Source: Pseudomonas sp. LS-2 (GTDB lineage Bacteria > Pseudomonadota > Gammaproteobacteria > Pseudomonadales > Pseudomonadaceae). Taken from it: a stretch of 35,829 nt of DNA. The stretch covers positions 48,099-83,927 of the forward strand of contig NZ_QXTJ01000033.1 of NCBI RefSeq assembly GCF_003605735.1, in the 5' to 3' direction. The stretch's first letter is position 1. The number at the start of each line of letters is the position of its first letter. The notes below the pieces were generated by a model, which saw only the letters and a list, made by a program, of their open reading frames with translations, had not been told where the DNA came from and did no database searches. Both the position numbers and the translations under genes were made by a program. Of the stretch, positions 9,032 to 17,977 are shown piece by piece.

Positions 9032-9060
9032 GGCGCAAATCATAACAATTTTTTATGGAT

Positions 9061-9089
9061 TTGAAGCACTTAATGATTGCTGCTATAGT
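9061..9089 (+). promoter_or_regulatory. sigma70 promoter of rne
   Basis: TTGAAG (9061-9066) and TATAGT (9084-9089) are 17 bases apart. A start near 9096 would give an rne leader of about 650 nt. The boxes lie in the short region shared with the rluC start, so the two promoters are nearly back to back. Confidence 0.65.
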
Positions 9090-9095
9090 CGCGAA

Positions 9096-9747
9096 CGCCG
9101 CCAAAAGCGGCCTGGACAGCGGACAAACGGTATGACAGCCGGCCCTGCCCAACGCAATTCACGAGGGCGCGAGGCCGTCCTACGGGGCTTTCGGTGACAA
9201 CGGAAGGTCAGCAAGCGTAACGAGCGCAGGTGACATGAGGCCTGAAACAAGCCCGATCGCAGAGTGAGTCACTCGCCTTCGAGGCCCATTTTCACGGCCA
9301 GTTCACAAAGTGCAGTCGCTGGCAGACGTTTCGGGCGAATGCTTCGGAAACCACGCCTTAATTTGAGCCATGACGCGTGAACTTCCCATCGAAGATCGCG
9401 TAAATGCAAACCCGCTGCGGATTCAGCGCGCGGCAGCACCCGAATTATCAGGGATACGTGTGGGGTGGAGACGCACAACCGTCGGACTGTGTAGCACAAG
9501 GCTTTATTCAAGACGCTTCATATCGTCCGCTACCGATGGTTGATTCCTCCTCCTGACCAAGCTTTTGCTGACAGGGTGTCATTTGTCACCACAGCAAGCA
9601 GGAAACGTCGTCGCGACTACGGCCCCGCTGGCCGGATATCGCTAGACACTGGAGTGTCCAAGCACTCCTGACGCGCCCTGACACCGACCGTGAGAAGTCG
9701 TGTGTGCCGAACGCCGTTTCCGGCAGCCCGGAAACCGACGGTACTAC
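9096..9747 (+). promoter_or_regulatory. Long structured 5' leader of rne
   Basis: This 650-base stretch has no supportable gene and is most likely the 5' untranslated region of rne. Hairpins that can be seen: CCGC/GCGG right after the promoter, the near-palindrome GAGTGAGTCACTC (9262-9274), TGACA/TGTCA (9569-9581), and two mutually exclusive hairpins, GACAC/GTGTC (9645-9658) and GGAGTG/CACTCC (9651-9668). RNase E autoregulates through its leader in enterobacteria, and a conserved rne-II RNA motif has been described upstream of RNase E in Pseudomonas; I believe that motif lies here but cannot place its limits. An 80-codon minus-strand open frame at 9269-9511 has no recognisable product and is not called. 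Confidence 0.7.
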
Positions 9748-12700
9748 ATGAAAAGAATGCTGATTAACGCAACTCAACCCGAAGAGTTGCGTGTTGCGCT
9801 GGTAGACGGCCAGCGCCTATACGACCTGGACATCGAATCCGGGGCCCGCGAACAGAAGAAGGCCAACATCTACAAAGGCCGGATCACGCGTATCGAGCCG
9901 AGTCTGGAAGCGGCATTCGTCGACTTCGGCTCCGAGCGTCACGGCTTCCTGCCGCTGAAAGAAATCTCCCGCGAATACTTCAAGAAGTCGCCTGAAGGCC
10001 GCGTCAATATCAAGGACGTCCTGAGCGAAGGCCAGGAAGTCATCGTTCAGGTCGAGAAAGAAGAACGTGGCAACAAGGGCGCTGCCCTGACCACCTTCAT
10101 CAGTCTGGCCGGTCGTTACCTGGTGCTGATGCCTAACAACCCGCGTGCGGGCGGTATTTCCCGTCGCATCGAAGGCGAAGAGCGCAACGAACTGCGCGAA
10201 GCGCTGAACGGCCTGATCGCCCCGGCCGACATGGGCCTGATCGTGCGCACTGCCGGCCTTGGCCGCAGCAGCGAAGAAATGCAGTGGGACCTCGACTACC
10301 TGCTGCAACTGTGGACCGCCATCAAGGAAGCGTCCCTGGATCGCGCCGCACCGTTCCTGATCTATCAGGAAAGCAACGTCATCATCCGCGCCATCCGCGA
10401 CTACCTGCGCCAGGACATCGGTGAAGTCCTGATCGACAGCGTCGAAGCCCAGGAAGAAGCACTGACCTTCATCCGTCAGGTGATGCCGCAGTACGCCAGC
10501 AAGATCAAGCTCTACGAAGACAGCGTTCCGCTGTTCAACCGTTTCCAGATCGAAAGCCAGATCGAAACCGCCTTCCAGCGCGTCGTCGAACTGCCTTCCG
10601 GCGGCTCCATCGTCATCGACCCGACTGAAGCCCTGGTGTCCATCGACATCAATTCGGCGCGCGCCACCAAAGGCAGCGACATCGAAGAAACCGCCCTGCA
10701 GACCAACCTTGAAGCGGCTGAGGAAATCGCCCGTCAACTGCGTCTGCGCGACATTGGCGGTCTGATCGTCATCGACTTCATCGACATGACGCCGGCCAAG
10801 AACCAGCGCGCCGTGGAAGAGAAAGTCCGCGAGAGCCTCGAAGCTGACCGCGCCCGCGTCCAGGTCGGTCGCATCTCGCGCTTCGGCCTGCTGGAAATGT
10901 CCCGTCAGCGCCTGCGCCCATCGCTGGGCGAAAGCAGCGGCATCGTCTGCCCTCGCTGCAACGGCACCGGGATCATCCGTGACGTCGAATCGCTGTCCCT
11001 GGCAATCCTGCGCCTGATCGAAGAAGAAGCCCTGAAAGACCGCACTGCCGAAGTTCGCGCTCAGGTGCCGATCCCGGTCGCCGCGTTCCTGCTCAACGAA
11101 AAACGCAATTCGATCACCAAGATCGAACTGCGCACGCGTGCCCGCATCATCATTCTGCCGAACGATCACCTCGAAACGCCGCACTTCGAAGTTCAGCGTC
11201 TGCGCGATGACAGTCCGGAAGCCCACAGCCTGCAGTCCAGCTATGAAATCGCCGCTGCCGCTGCCGAAGTGGAAGAAGTACAGCCCGCTGCCGCGACCCG
11301 CACCCTCGTTCGCCAGGAAGCAGCGGTCAAGACCGCGCCCGCCCGCGCCAACGCGCCGGTCCCGACCGAAGCCGCAGCACCGGTCGCTCCAGCGCCAGTC
11401 GCTCATGAGCCAAGCCTGTTCAAAGGCCTGGTGAAGTCGCTGGTCAGCCTGTTCGCCACCAAGGAAGAGCCTGTTGCGCCGGCCGCCGTGGTCGAGAAGC
11501 CGGTTGCCGAGCGCCCTGCACGCAACGAAGAGCGCCGCAACGGTCGCCAGCAAAGCCGCAGCCGTAACGGTCGCCGCGATGAAGAGCGCAAGCCGCGTGA
11601 AGAACGCGCCCCTCGTGCCGAGCGTGAAGAACGCGCGCCACGCGAAGAACGTGCGCCCCGTGAAGAACGTGCACCTCGTGAAGAGCGCACACCGCGCGAA
11701 CCACGTGAAGCCCGTGAAGACAGCGCGCCACGTGAAGAACGCGCGCCACGCGCTCCGCGTGAGGAGCGTACTCCACGCGCCCCGCGTGAAGACCGCAAGC
11801 CGCGTGAAGAGCGCGTGCGTGAACTGCGCGAACCGCTGGACGCCGCTCCTGCCGTCAACGTGCCACGTGAAGAACGCCCTGAGCGCGCACCGCGTGAAGA
11901 GCGTGCCCCACGTCCACCGCGTGAAGAGCGTCAGCCACGTGCCGAGCAGGCCCCCGCTGCAGCCGAAGACGAAACACTGCTGAACAGCACTGAAGAGCAG
12001 CAGGATGACAACCAGGAACACGCCGAAGGCGATCGTCCTCGTCGTCGCTCCCGCGGCCAGCGTCGTCGCAGCAATCGTCGTGAGCGTCAGCGTGATGCCA
12101 ATGGCGATTTGATCGAAGGCTCGGAAGGCAGCGAAGACGCTTCGGAACAGGCTGAAGCCGGTCACGAAGGCGTTCGCAAGGAAGGCAACACTGCCGATAT
12201 CGCTGCAGGTCTGGCGGTCACAGCAGCCGTCGCCGAAAGCGCGATCAGCGCCCCCGCCGAAGCCGACGCCCATCGCCAGGCTGAACGCGCCACCGCAGCT
12301 GTCGAAGCGCCAGCGGTGCACGCGGCACCGGTCGAGAAGACCGAAGCAGCCGCTGTGGAAGCACCGGTTGTAGAAACCGCCGCTGCCCCGGTCAAGCGCT
12401 CGGTCATGCCGGAAGTCGAAGTCGCACAGTTCGATGCCAGCCTGAGCCCGTTCGAGCGTCAGGTGAAGGCCGCCGCTGAGGCTGATCAATCCGAAGCACC
12501 TGCCGTGGTTCAAGCACCCGTCGTTGAGACTCCGGCGCCATCGCCAGCGGTCGAAGCGCCGGTTGCCGCCCCTGTCGAAGCGCCGAAAGCCGCTGACCCA
12601 GTGGTCGAGAAGCCGGTTGTTGCCGAGCCTGTAGTGGCAGCGCCAGCCGAACTGGCCGCACCGGAAATCGTCGCAGCCCCGGCTGCCGCTGCCGCTGAAC

Positions 12701-13008
12701 CTGCTCCAGCACCAGCACCAGCACCAGCACCAGTTGCTGCCGAGAAACCAGCACTGCCGATGGCCAGCACAGGCCGCGCACCGAACGATCCTCGTGAAGT
12801 TCGCCGTCGTCGTCTGGAAGCCGAGCGCCTGCAGAAACAGGCTGAAAGTGCCTCACCACAGGCCAACGCTGTCGCTGAACAGGCGCCCGCAGCGCAAGCC
12901 GCCACCACCCCGGCACCGGCCACTGACGACCACGTCAAACCGGTCAAGGAAGTCGTGACCGCGCACGGCGAAGAACTGGAAGAAAGCAAAGAGCACAAGC
13001 CTTCGTAA
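9748..13008 (+). CDS. rne: Ribonuclease E
   Basis: RNase E is the membrane-associated endonuclease that starts mRNA decay, matures rRNA and tRNA, and scaffolds the degradosome. The protein has 1086 residues. The N-terminal half holds an S1 domain (about 35-119), catalytic Asp300 and Asp343 (E. coli 303 and 346) and the zinc-link CPRC at 401-404. The C-terminal half is low complexity: repeated PREERA-type Arg/Glu units from about 615 to 731, a second Arg-rich patch, then Ala/Pro/Val/Glu-rich linkers ending in a basic [12 protein letters not shown] segment. Start: the frame opens 16 codons earlier, but [18 protein letters not shown] is the conserved N-terminus. A clear terminator follows. Confidence 0.98.
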   Translation: MKRMLINATQPEELRVALVDGQRLYDLDIESGAREQKKANIYKGRITRIEPSLEAAFVDFGSERHGFLPLKEISREYFKKSPEGRVNIKDVLSEGQEVIVQVEKEERGNKGAALTTFISLAGRYLVLMPNNPRAGGISRRIEGEERNELREALNGLIAPADMGLIVRTAGLGRSSEEMQWDLDYLLQLWTAIKEASLDRAAPFLIYQESNVIIRAIRDYLRQDIGEVLIDSVEAQEEALTFIRQVMPQYASKIKLYEDSVPLFNRFQIESQIETAFQRVVELPSGGSIVIDPTEALVSIDINSARATKGSDIEETALQTNLEAAEEIARQLRLRDIGGLIVIDFIDMTPAKNQRAVEEKVRESLEADRARVQVGRISRFGLLEMSRQRLRPSLGESSGIVCPRCNGTGIIRDVESLSLAILRLIEEEALKDRTAEVRAQVPIPVAAFLLNEKRNSITKIELRTRARIIILPNDHLETPHFEVQRLRDDSPEAHSLQSSYEIAAAAAEVEEVQPAAATRTLVRQEAAVKTAPARANAPVPTEAAAPVAPAPVAHEPSLFKGLVKSLVSLFATKEEPVAPAAVVEKPVAERPARNEERRNGRQQSRSRNGRRDEERKPREERAPRAEREERAPREERAPREERAPREERTPREPREAREDSAPREERAPRAPREERTPRAPREDRKPREERVRELREPLDAAPAVNVPREERPERAPREERAPRPPREERQPRAEQAPAAAEDETLLNSTEEQQDDNQEHAEGDRPRRRSRGQRRRSNRRERQRDANGDLIEGSEGSEDASEQAEAGHEGVRKEGNTADIAAGLAVTAAVAESAISAPAEADAHRQAERATAAVEAPAVHAAPVEKTEAAAVEAPVVETAAAPVKRSVMPEVEVAQFDASLSPFERQVKAAAEADQSEAPAVVQAPVVETPAPSPAVEAPVAAPVEAPKAADPVVEKPVVAEPVVAAPAELAAPEIVAAPAAAAAEPAPAPAPAPAPVAAEKPALPMASTGRAPNDPREVRRRRLEAERLQKQAESASPQANAVAEQAPAAQAATTPAPATDDHVKPVKEVVTAHGEELEESKEHKPS
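11590..11942 (+). repeat. Degenerate tandem repeats in the RNase E C-terminal region
   Basis: About twenty imperfect units of the form CGTGAAGAACGCGCGCCA encode PREERAP-like hexa- and heptapeptides. The repetition is visible in both DNA and protein. It lies wholly within the rne reading frame, in the part that in other species carries arginine-rich RNA-binding sites. Confidence 0.85.
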
Positions 13009-13021
13009 TCTTCCGTGAATG

Positions 13022-13058
13022 AAAAAGCCCCACCTGTGTGAGCAGGTGGGGCTTTTTT
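13022..13058. terminator. Strong bidirectional terminator after rne
   Basis: GCCCCACCTG and CAGGTGGGGC form a perfect 10-bp GC-rich stem with a six-base TGTGAG loop, flanked by A5 and T6. It lies 13 bases after the rne stop and can also stop transcripts of the converging nucleotidyltransferase gene. Confidence 0.93.
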
Positions 13059-13104
13059 ATGGACGCTTTTTAGGATGCTGGGTTAGACGAGAGCCAATAG
13101 CGCT

Positions 13105-13695
13105 CTATTTGAAAACCAACGCCGAAGGCACGTCCACATCCCACAGCACGCCCGCATCATCGACGGCCAGCTCCTTGACCGCAGCCCCCTGAAACAACCG
13201 CTTTGCCCCCTTCTCCCCCGCCAACGTCATCAGCGACGGACCGAACCCACGCCCGAAACCCACCGGATGGCCATACCGGCCTTGGTGCACAGGTACGCTG
13301 ATCGCATCAGATGCAATCGAGTCAGCTACGCATTTGAGGGTGTCCGAATGAATGAAAGGCATATCGCCGAGAACGACCAGCCAGCCGCGATGATCGGGTT
13401 CTGCCGACACTGCTGCCGCGATGCTGTCCCCCATCCCCGGGGAGTCCAGCACCACCACCTCGCAACCGAAACGCAAACCGAGCTCTGCGACACTGGAGTA
13501 CTCGGGACGGGTGAGCAACACGATCTTGTCGACAACCGCGCTCACGCTGACCAACACATGCTCAAGCACAGCGCGTTCGACGCCATCACGCCCTGCGCAT
13601 TGCGCCAGGAGCTTGTTGCGGTGAGCGCCGGCGATGTGCCTATAGCGACTCCCTTGCCCGGCAGCAAGGACGATGGCGCACAGGGTCTCAGTCAT
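13105..13695 (-). CDS. MocA/MobA-like nucleotidyltransferase
   Basis: This 196-residue protein belongs to the NTP-transferase family that attaches CMP or GMP to molybdopterin. The nucleotide loop LAAGQGSRY is at residues 10-18, a KLL lysine motif at about 28-30 and the metal-binding GDMP at 110-113. The closest relatives by eye are the CTP:molybdopterin cytidylyltransferases (MocA) serving xanthine-dehydrogenase-type enzymes, but no molybdenum gene lies nearby, so the substrate is open. It starts with ATG at 13695, is separated from murB by 70 bp and converges on rne. Confidence 0.85.
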   Translation of the reverse strand: MTETLCAIVLAAGQGSRYRHIAGAHRNKLLAQCAGRDGVERAVLEHVLVSVSAVVDKIVLLTRPEYSSVAELGLRFGCEVVVLDSPGMGDSIAAAVSAEPDHRGWLVVLGDMPFIHSDTLKCVADSIASDAISVPVHQGRYGHPVGFGRGFGPSLMTLAGEKGAKRLFQGAAVKELAVDDAGVLWDVDVPSALVFK

Positions 13696-13765
13696 GCTCG
13701 TCCTCTGATCTGGAATATGTCTGACGCCGTAAATGCAAAGGCCAAGCCAGAAGGCTTGCCCGACC

Positions 13766-14785
13766 TCAGTAGAGATTAGGCTCCATTTCCAGCGAGACGC
13801 CGAAGCGTTGGAGAATATCGCCCTGAATCCGCCGCGCCAGATTCACAAGTTCGACCCCGCTGGCCGAGCCGTAGTTGACCAGCACCAATGACTGCAAAGC
13901 ATGAACGCCAGCGTCGCCTTCACGAAATCCCTTCCAGCCGGCCTGCTCGATGAGCCAGCCTGCTGCGAGTTTCATCTGGCCGTCAGGTTGCGGATAAGCC
14001 ACCAGTCCCGGATGCGTCTGCTTGATCCGTTCGGCGAGAGCAGCCGACACGACGGGATTCTTGAAGAAGCTCCCCGCGTTGCCCAGGACGGCAGGATCCG
14101 GCAGTTTTTCGCTGCGAATCGCACAGATAGCGCGGCTGACATTCAGCGGCGTGGGCGATTTGATCCCCTGCTCTTCCAGCTTCTGTCGAACCGGGCCGTA
14201 CTCCAGATGCAGCGTCGCCGCGAAGCTCAGGTTGAAACGTACCCGCAGGATCAACCAGCGCCCGGTTTCGTGCTTGAACACACTGTCCCGGTAACCGAAT
14301 GCGCACTCTTCGAGCGAAAACGCTCGCAACTCGCCGGTGTGCCGATCAAGGGCCACCAGGCTGTTGAAGATATCCTTGAGCTCGACGCCATAGGCCCCGA
14401 TGTTCTGCATCGGCGCGGCGCCTACAGTGCCAGGAATCAGGCTGAGGTTCTCAAGCCCCGACAAGCCCCTTGCCAGCATTTCTTGCACGAACGGATGCCA
14501 GGGCTCGCCCGCCTCCGCCTCGACCACCGCAGCGCCGCAGTCTTCGTGAATAATACGAATCCCGCGACTGGCCATGCGCAAGACCAGCGCATGGATATCC
14601 CCGGTCAGCAGCAGGTTACTGCCGCCCCCGACCACCAGCAGCTCAAGCTTGTGCTCTGCCGCATAGGCCAATGCCTCGCGGACCTCCTGGTCTGTGTGCG
14701 CTTGCGCGAAGAACCGGGCGCGAACGTCGACACCAAAGGTGTTGTACGGCTTGAGCGACACATTGGATTGAATCTGCAGGCTCAT
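13766..14785 (-). CDS. murB: UDP-N-acetylenolpyruvoylglucosamine reductase
   Basis: MurB uses NADPH and bound FAD to reduce UDP-GlcNAc-enolpyruvate to UDP-MurNAc, the second committed step of peptidoglycan synthesis. The 339-residue protein is of the long, E. coli type. The FAD-binding loops LVVGGGSNLLL (50-60) and IPGTVGAAPMQNIGAYG (117-133) are clear, Ser239 in NAGSFFKNP is the catalytic proton donor, and the C-terminal EMEPNLY is typical. The start MSLQIQSNVSLKPYNTFG was chosen over upstream open frame that covers kdsB. Its ATG overlaps the stop of a 14-codon open frame. Confidence 0.97.
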   Translation of the reverse strand: MSLQIQSNVSLKPYNTFGVDVRARFFAQAHTDQEVREALAYAAEHKLELLVVGGGSNLLLTGDIHALVLRMASRGIRIIHEDCGAAVVEAEAGEPWHPFVQEMLARGLSGLENLSLIPGTVGAAPMQNIGAYGVELKDIFNSLVALDRHTGELRAFSLEECAFGYRDSVFKHETGRWLILRVRFNLSFAATLHLEYGPVRQKLEEQGIKSPTPLNVSRAICAIRSEKLPDPAVLGNAGSFFKNPVVSAALAERIKQTHPGLVAYPQPDGQMKLAAGWLIEQAGWKGFREGDAGVHALQSLVLVNYGSASGVELVNLARRIQGDILQRFGVSLEMEPNLY

Positions 14786-14826
14786 GATTGAACCTGCCGC
14801 AACGGCGTCTGTACGCAGCGACCCAT
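14782..14826 (-). CDS. 14-codon open frame between kdsB and murB (relic or coupling minigene)
   Basis: The minus strand encodes MGRCVQTPLRQVQS. Its ATG comes five bases after the kdsB stop and its TGA overlaps the murB ATG as ATGA. It occupies exactly the place where other pseudomonads, as I recall, carry a low-molecular-weight tyrosine phosphatase gene. It may be the remains of that gene after an internal deletion, or a minigene that merely couples kdsB to murB translation. No function can be assigned, and translation is unproven. Confidence 0.35.
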   Translation of the reverse strand: MGRCVQTPLRQVQS

Positions 14827-14831
14827 GTTTC

Positions 14832-15596
14832 TCACTTCTCCAGCAAGCGCCGGACGCGCTCCAGGTCTTCGGCGGTGTCGACGCCGGCTGGCGGTGCTTC
14901 CAGCGCATCGGCGACGTGAATCCGCACGCCATGCCACAGGGCACGCAACTGCTCGAGGTTTTCGGTGTTTTCCAGCCAGCACGGACCCCAACTGACGAAG
15001 TCATGCAGGAAACCGGCGCGGTAGGCGTAAATCCCGATATGGCGGCGGTATGGCACACCTTCAGGCAACTCGTCGCGAGTCTTCGCCAACGCGTCTCGCG
15101 CCCAGGGCAGCGGTGCGCGGCTGAAGGTCAGCGCCAGACCGTTGATATCCGAGCAGACCTTGACCACGTTCGGGTTGAACAGCGCGGTCACGTCATCGAT
15201 AGGCTCGGCGAGGGTCGACATGCGCGCCTCGGGATGCGCCGCGAGGTTGTCCGCCACCTGGTCGATCACGGCTGGAGGAATCATCGGCTCATCGCCCTGC
15301 ACGTTGACCACGATGGCGTCGTTGGCCAGTCCCAGCAGCGATGCCACTTGCGCCAGGCGGTCGGTGCCGGAGTTGTGATCGGCGCGGGTCATCAGCACCT
15401 CGGCGCCGAACGCCTGACAGGCTTCGACGATCCGCTGATCGTCCGTGGCGACGACCACACGCTCGGCGCTGCTTTTACGCGCCTGTTCCCAGACGTGCTG
15501 GATCATGGGTTTGCCGGCGATGGTTTTCAGTGGCTTGCCGGGAAAACGGCTGGAACCGAAACGCGCCGGAATGACAACGGTAAACGCTGCGGTCAT
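14832..15596 (-). CDS. kdsB: CMP-KDO synthetase
   Basis: KdsB (3-deoxy-manno-octulosonate cytidylyltransferase) activates KDO with CTP for transfer to lipid A, making the LPS inner core. The 254-residue protein has [19 protein letters not shown] at its start, [21 protein letters not shown] and [11 protein letters not shown], all family motifs. The ATG overlaps the stop of the Trm112-like gene as ATGA. Pairing with lpxK in one transcription unit links two steps of LPS synthesis. Confidence 0.97.
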   Translation of the reverse strand: MTAAFTVVIPARFGSSRFPGKPLKTIAGKPMIQHVWEQARKSSAERVVVATDDQRIVEACQAFGAEVLMTRADHNSGTDRLAQVASLLGLANDAIVVNVQGDEPMIPPAVIDQVADNLAAHPEARMSTLAEPIDDVTALFNPNVVKVCSDINGLALTFSRAPLPWARDALAKTRDELPEGVPYRRHIGIYAYRAGFLHDFVSWGPCWLENTENLEQLRALWHGVRIHVADALEAPPAGVDTAEDLERVRRLLEK

Positions 15597-15778
15597 TTGT
15601 CCAGACGCTCGTCAGTGGTCAAGGTGCGCGCTTCGCTTTCCAGCATCACCGGGATGCCATCGCGGATCGGGTAGGCAAGGCCTGCACCTTTGCTGATCAG
15701 CTCGGTTTTGTCGGCGCTGAGCTTGAGCGGTCCCTTGCAGATCGGGCAAGCGAGGATGTCGAGCAATTTGGTGTCCAT
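15593..15778 (-). CDS. Trm112/YcaR family small protein
   Basis: This 61-residue protein matches the Trm112-like (YcaR/UPF0434) family: [18 protein letters not shown] at the start and [13 protein letters not shown] in the middle. It has only one CPxC pair (Cys11, Cys14); the zinc site of eukaryotic Trm112 has a second pair, but bacterial members commonly lack it. Its role in this lpxK-kdsB setting is unknown. I chose the ATG at 15778, as the upstream extension of the frame overlaps lpxK and lacks family similarity. It lies 17 bp after lpxK and overlaps kdsB. Confidence 0.92.
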   Translation of the reverse strand: MDTKLLDILACPICKGPLKLSADKTELISKGAGLAYPIRDGIPVMLESEARTLTTDERLDK

Positions 15779-15795
15779 AAGAAATCCTGAGCGAG

Positions 15796-16791
15796 TCATG
15801 GCAAAAGCCGGGTTAACTGCGAATCGAACCAACTGACGAAGGCCGCCGAAGGCACAGCTTCGACGGCCAGATACCACCAGTCGGGGGCCGCGAAGGGAGT
15901 GCATTTCACGGCGTCTTTTTCGGTCATGACCAACGGCAGCCGTGGCGTGAACGCCAAAGCCTCTGCGCTGAACACGGCATGATCGGCGAACGCATGTGGA
16001 ACAGGCCGCCAGTGTAGTCCTTCGAGGGTGTTGAAGAAACGTTGCGGGTTACCGATGCCGGCCACCGCATGCAGCGCCTGGCCGGCCGGGAAGTAATCCA
16101 CAGGCTGGCGCTCTGCACTCAGCAGATTGACCAGCGCGCTGGGCTGCAAGGTGAAGGCGTAGCCGTCGTCGCGCTCTTCGCTGGCGCCGTTGTACAGCAA
16201 GGCATCGACGCTCTGCAGGCGCTCCACGGGTTCGCGCAGGGGGCCGGCGGGCAGGCAACGGCGATTGCCCAGACCACGAACGGCGTCAATCAACACCAGC
16301 TCCAGGTCTCGGGCGAGTCGATAGTGCTGCAGGCCGTCGTCGGAAAGGATCAGGTCGAGCGGCTCTTGCGCCAGCAAGGCGCGCACCGCTTGCGAGCGAT
16401 CCGGGTCGATCATCAGTGGCACGCCGGTGCGCTTGACGATCAACAGCGGTTCGTCCCCTGCCAGATCGGCGCTCTGCTGCGACGTCACGCGCCAAGGCAG
16501 GCTTGGGGGTTTGGCGCCATAGCCGCGACTGACCACGCCCACCTTCAGACCGCGACGGCGGCAGTGGTCGATCATCCACAGGATCAAGGGGGTTTTGCCA
16601 GTGCCGCCGACCGTAATGTTACCCACCACGATAACCGGCACCGGGGCTTTGTAGATGTCGCCCTGCCCGGCCACGAAACGCGCGCGCTTGCCATTGACCA
16701 CGCGGCGGTACAAGGCTTCCAGCGGGCGCAACAGCGTCAGTGCCGGATGGCCCTTGTACCAGGCGTCGAGCAGGCGATCGGTCAGTGCCAT
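15796..16791 (-). CDS. lpxK: Tetraacyldisaccharide 4'-kinase
   Basis: LpxK phosphorylates the 4' position of the lipid A precursor at the inner membrane, using ATP. The 331-residue protein has the family's Walker [15 protein letters not shown] with Lys66, and the downstream [14 protein letters not shown] motif. An N-terminal hydrophobic/amphipathic helix (about 16-32) is the usual membrane-docking element. The ATG overlaps the exbD stop by one base (TGATG), so translation is coupled. Confidence 0.97.
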   Translation of the reverse strand: MALTDRLLDAWYKGHPALTLLRPLEALYRRVVNGKRARFVAGQGDIYKAPVPVIVVGNITVGGTGKTPLILWMIDHCRRRGLKVGVVSRGYGAKPPSLPWRVTSQQSADLAGDEPLLIVKRTGVPLMIDPDRSQAVRALLAQEPLDLILSDDGLQHYRLARDLELVLIDAVRGLGNRRCLPAGPLREPVERLQSVDALLYNGASEERDDGYAFTLQPSALVNLLSAERQPVDYFPAGQALHAVAGIGNPQRFFNTLEGLHWRPVPHAFADHAVFSAEALAFTPRLPLVMTEKDAVKCTPFAAPDWWYLAVEAVPSAAFVSWFDSQLTRLLP

Positions 16792-17222
16792 CAGTTAGCG
16801 GATCCGGCCTCGACGGTGGTCATGCGCAGGTGAGCGAAGCCCAGTTTTCCCGCTGCATCCATGGCCGTGATCACAGCCTGATGCGGGGTCTTGCCATCGG
16901 CACTGATGGACAGCGGCAGGCTGGTATCACCGCCCGATTCCTTTTGCAGGGCATCGATCAGCGTGTCCAGCTTGCTGTCGGCCAGCAGCGTGTTGTTCAC
17001 CGAATACACGCCATCGGCGTTGATGGTGATGTCGACGTGCTTCTTGTCCACATCATCGGCCGAAGCACCGGTCACGGCCTGGGGCAGGTCCACGCGCAGC
17101 TGGGTTTCACGGGTGAAGGTGGTGGTCACGACGAAGAACAGCAGCAGAATGAACACCACGTCGATCAGCGACACCAGATTGATGTCGATGGTCTCCCGGG
17201 GTTTGCGGCGACGGAACTTCAC
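16791..17222 (-). CDS. exbD: ExbD/TolR-family energy-transducing protein
   Basis: ExbD/TolR proteins form, with ExbB/TolQ, a proton-driven motor in the inner membrane. The 143-residue protein has a short basic N-terminus, one membrane helix (about 20-38) with the functional aspartate in [17 protein letters not shown], and a periplasmic domain. There is no tonB nearby. Its place in front of lpxK suggests an envelope role, but the driven partner is not known. The start is GTG, overlapping the exbB stop as GTGA. Confidence 0.93.
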   Translation of the reverse strand: MKFRRRKPRETIDINLVSLIDVVFILLLFFVVTTTFTRETQLRVDLPQAVTGASADDVDKKHVDITINADGVYSVNNTLLADSKLDTLIDALQKESGGDTSLPLSISADGKTPHQAVITAMDAAGKLGFAHLRMTTVEAGSAN

Positions 17223-17893
17223 TTCTTGCGACCCTCGCCACGGGCGGCGGCCTTGAGGTCAGGCTTGGCATCAGTCAGATCGACGTCACGGTCGCCCTGC
17301 ACCACTTCCACGAGTTTGATGGCTTCTTGTTCCATGCCGACCACCAGCTCGTCGACGCGGTTCTGCAGATAGCGGTGGAAGAAGATGGCCGGGATCGCGA
17401 CCGTCAGGCCCGAGGCGGTACAGATCAGCGCCTTGGCAATACCGCCCGCCAGCATGCCGGCGTTACCGGTCATGCCGGTGCTGGTGAAGGAACTGAAGAT
17501 GTCGATCATGCCCAGCACGGTCCCGAGCAGGCCCAGCAGCGGAGCCATGGCGGCGATGGTCCCGAGGGTGGCCAGATAGCGTTCGAGTTCATGGATGACG
17601 CGGGCGGCGGCTTCTTCGATGCATTCTTTCATGATCTCGCGACCATGGCGGGAGTTGGCCAGACCGGCTGCGAGGATTTCACCCAGCGGCGAGTCGGCGC
17701 GCAGTTCCTTGAGCTTGTCGCTGCTCAGTTGTTTGTCCTGAATCCAGCGCCACACCTGACCGAGCAGATGCGGTGGCGTGATACGGCTGGCGCGCAAGGT
17801 CCACAGGCGCTCGATGATGATCCCGACGGCGGCGATGGAACTCAAAATGATCGGTAGCATCATCCAGCCACCAGATTTGACCAGCTCCCACAC
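17219..17893 (-). CDS. exbB: ExbB/TolQ-family proton channel protein
   Basis: The 224-residue membrane protein has three helices and the family segment GLLGTVLGMIDIF near residues 117-131, followed by GIAKALICTASGLTVAIPAI. It pairs with the downstream exbD. Start choice: an in-frame GTG at 17902 touches the AGGGGG ribosome site, whereas the GTG at 17893 (MWELVKSGGW) is eight bases from it and is preferred. A possible extended -10 (TGTTAGAGT on the minus strand) stands about 30 bases upstream and may be the promoter of the exbB-exbD-lpxK-kdsB-murB series. Confidence 0.92.
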   Translation of the reverse strand: MWELVKSGGWMMLPIILSSIAAVGIIIERLWTLRASRITPPHLLGQVWRWIQDKQLSSDKLKELRADSPLGEILAAGLANSRHGREIMKECIEEAAARVIHELERYLATLGTIAAMAPLLGLLGTVLGMIDIFSSFTSTGMTGNAGMLAGGIAKALICTASGLTVAIPAIFFHRYLQNRVDELVVGMEQEAIKLVEVVQGDRDVDLTDAKPDLKAAARGEGRKK

Positions 17894-17977
17894 AGCGACC
17901 ACCCCCTGAAAAAAAGTGGCGCCACTCTAACATAGGGTCGCAGCCTCGCCGAACCCGGCGATGAATAACCGCCCATT

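Noticed and set aside
9269..9511. 80-codon minus-strand frame within the rne leader
   Set aside because: GTG/TTG-type start without ribosome site, no motif, and it lies in what is better explained as the structured rne leader.
11590..11942. Regularly repeated units that might suggest a CRISPR array
   Set aside because: Units are short, contiguous, degenerate and in frame with RNase E; there are no unique spacers.
9817..12513. An 898-codon open frame antisense to rne
   Set aside because: Its long run without stops comes from the codon bias of GC-rich rne on the other strand. The product is Phe/Arg/Ala-rich, low complexity, resembles no family, and RNase E is certain in the sense direction.
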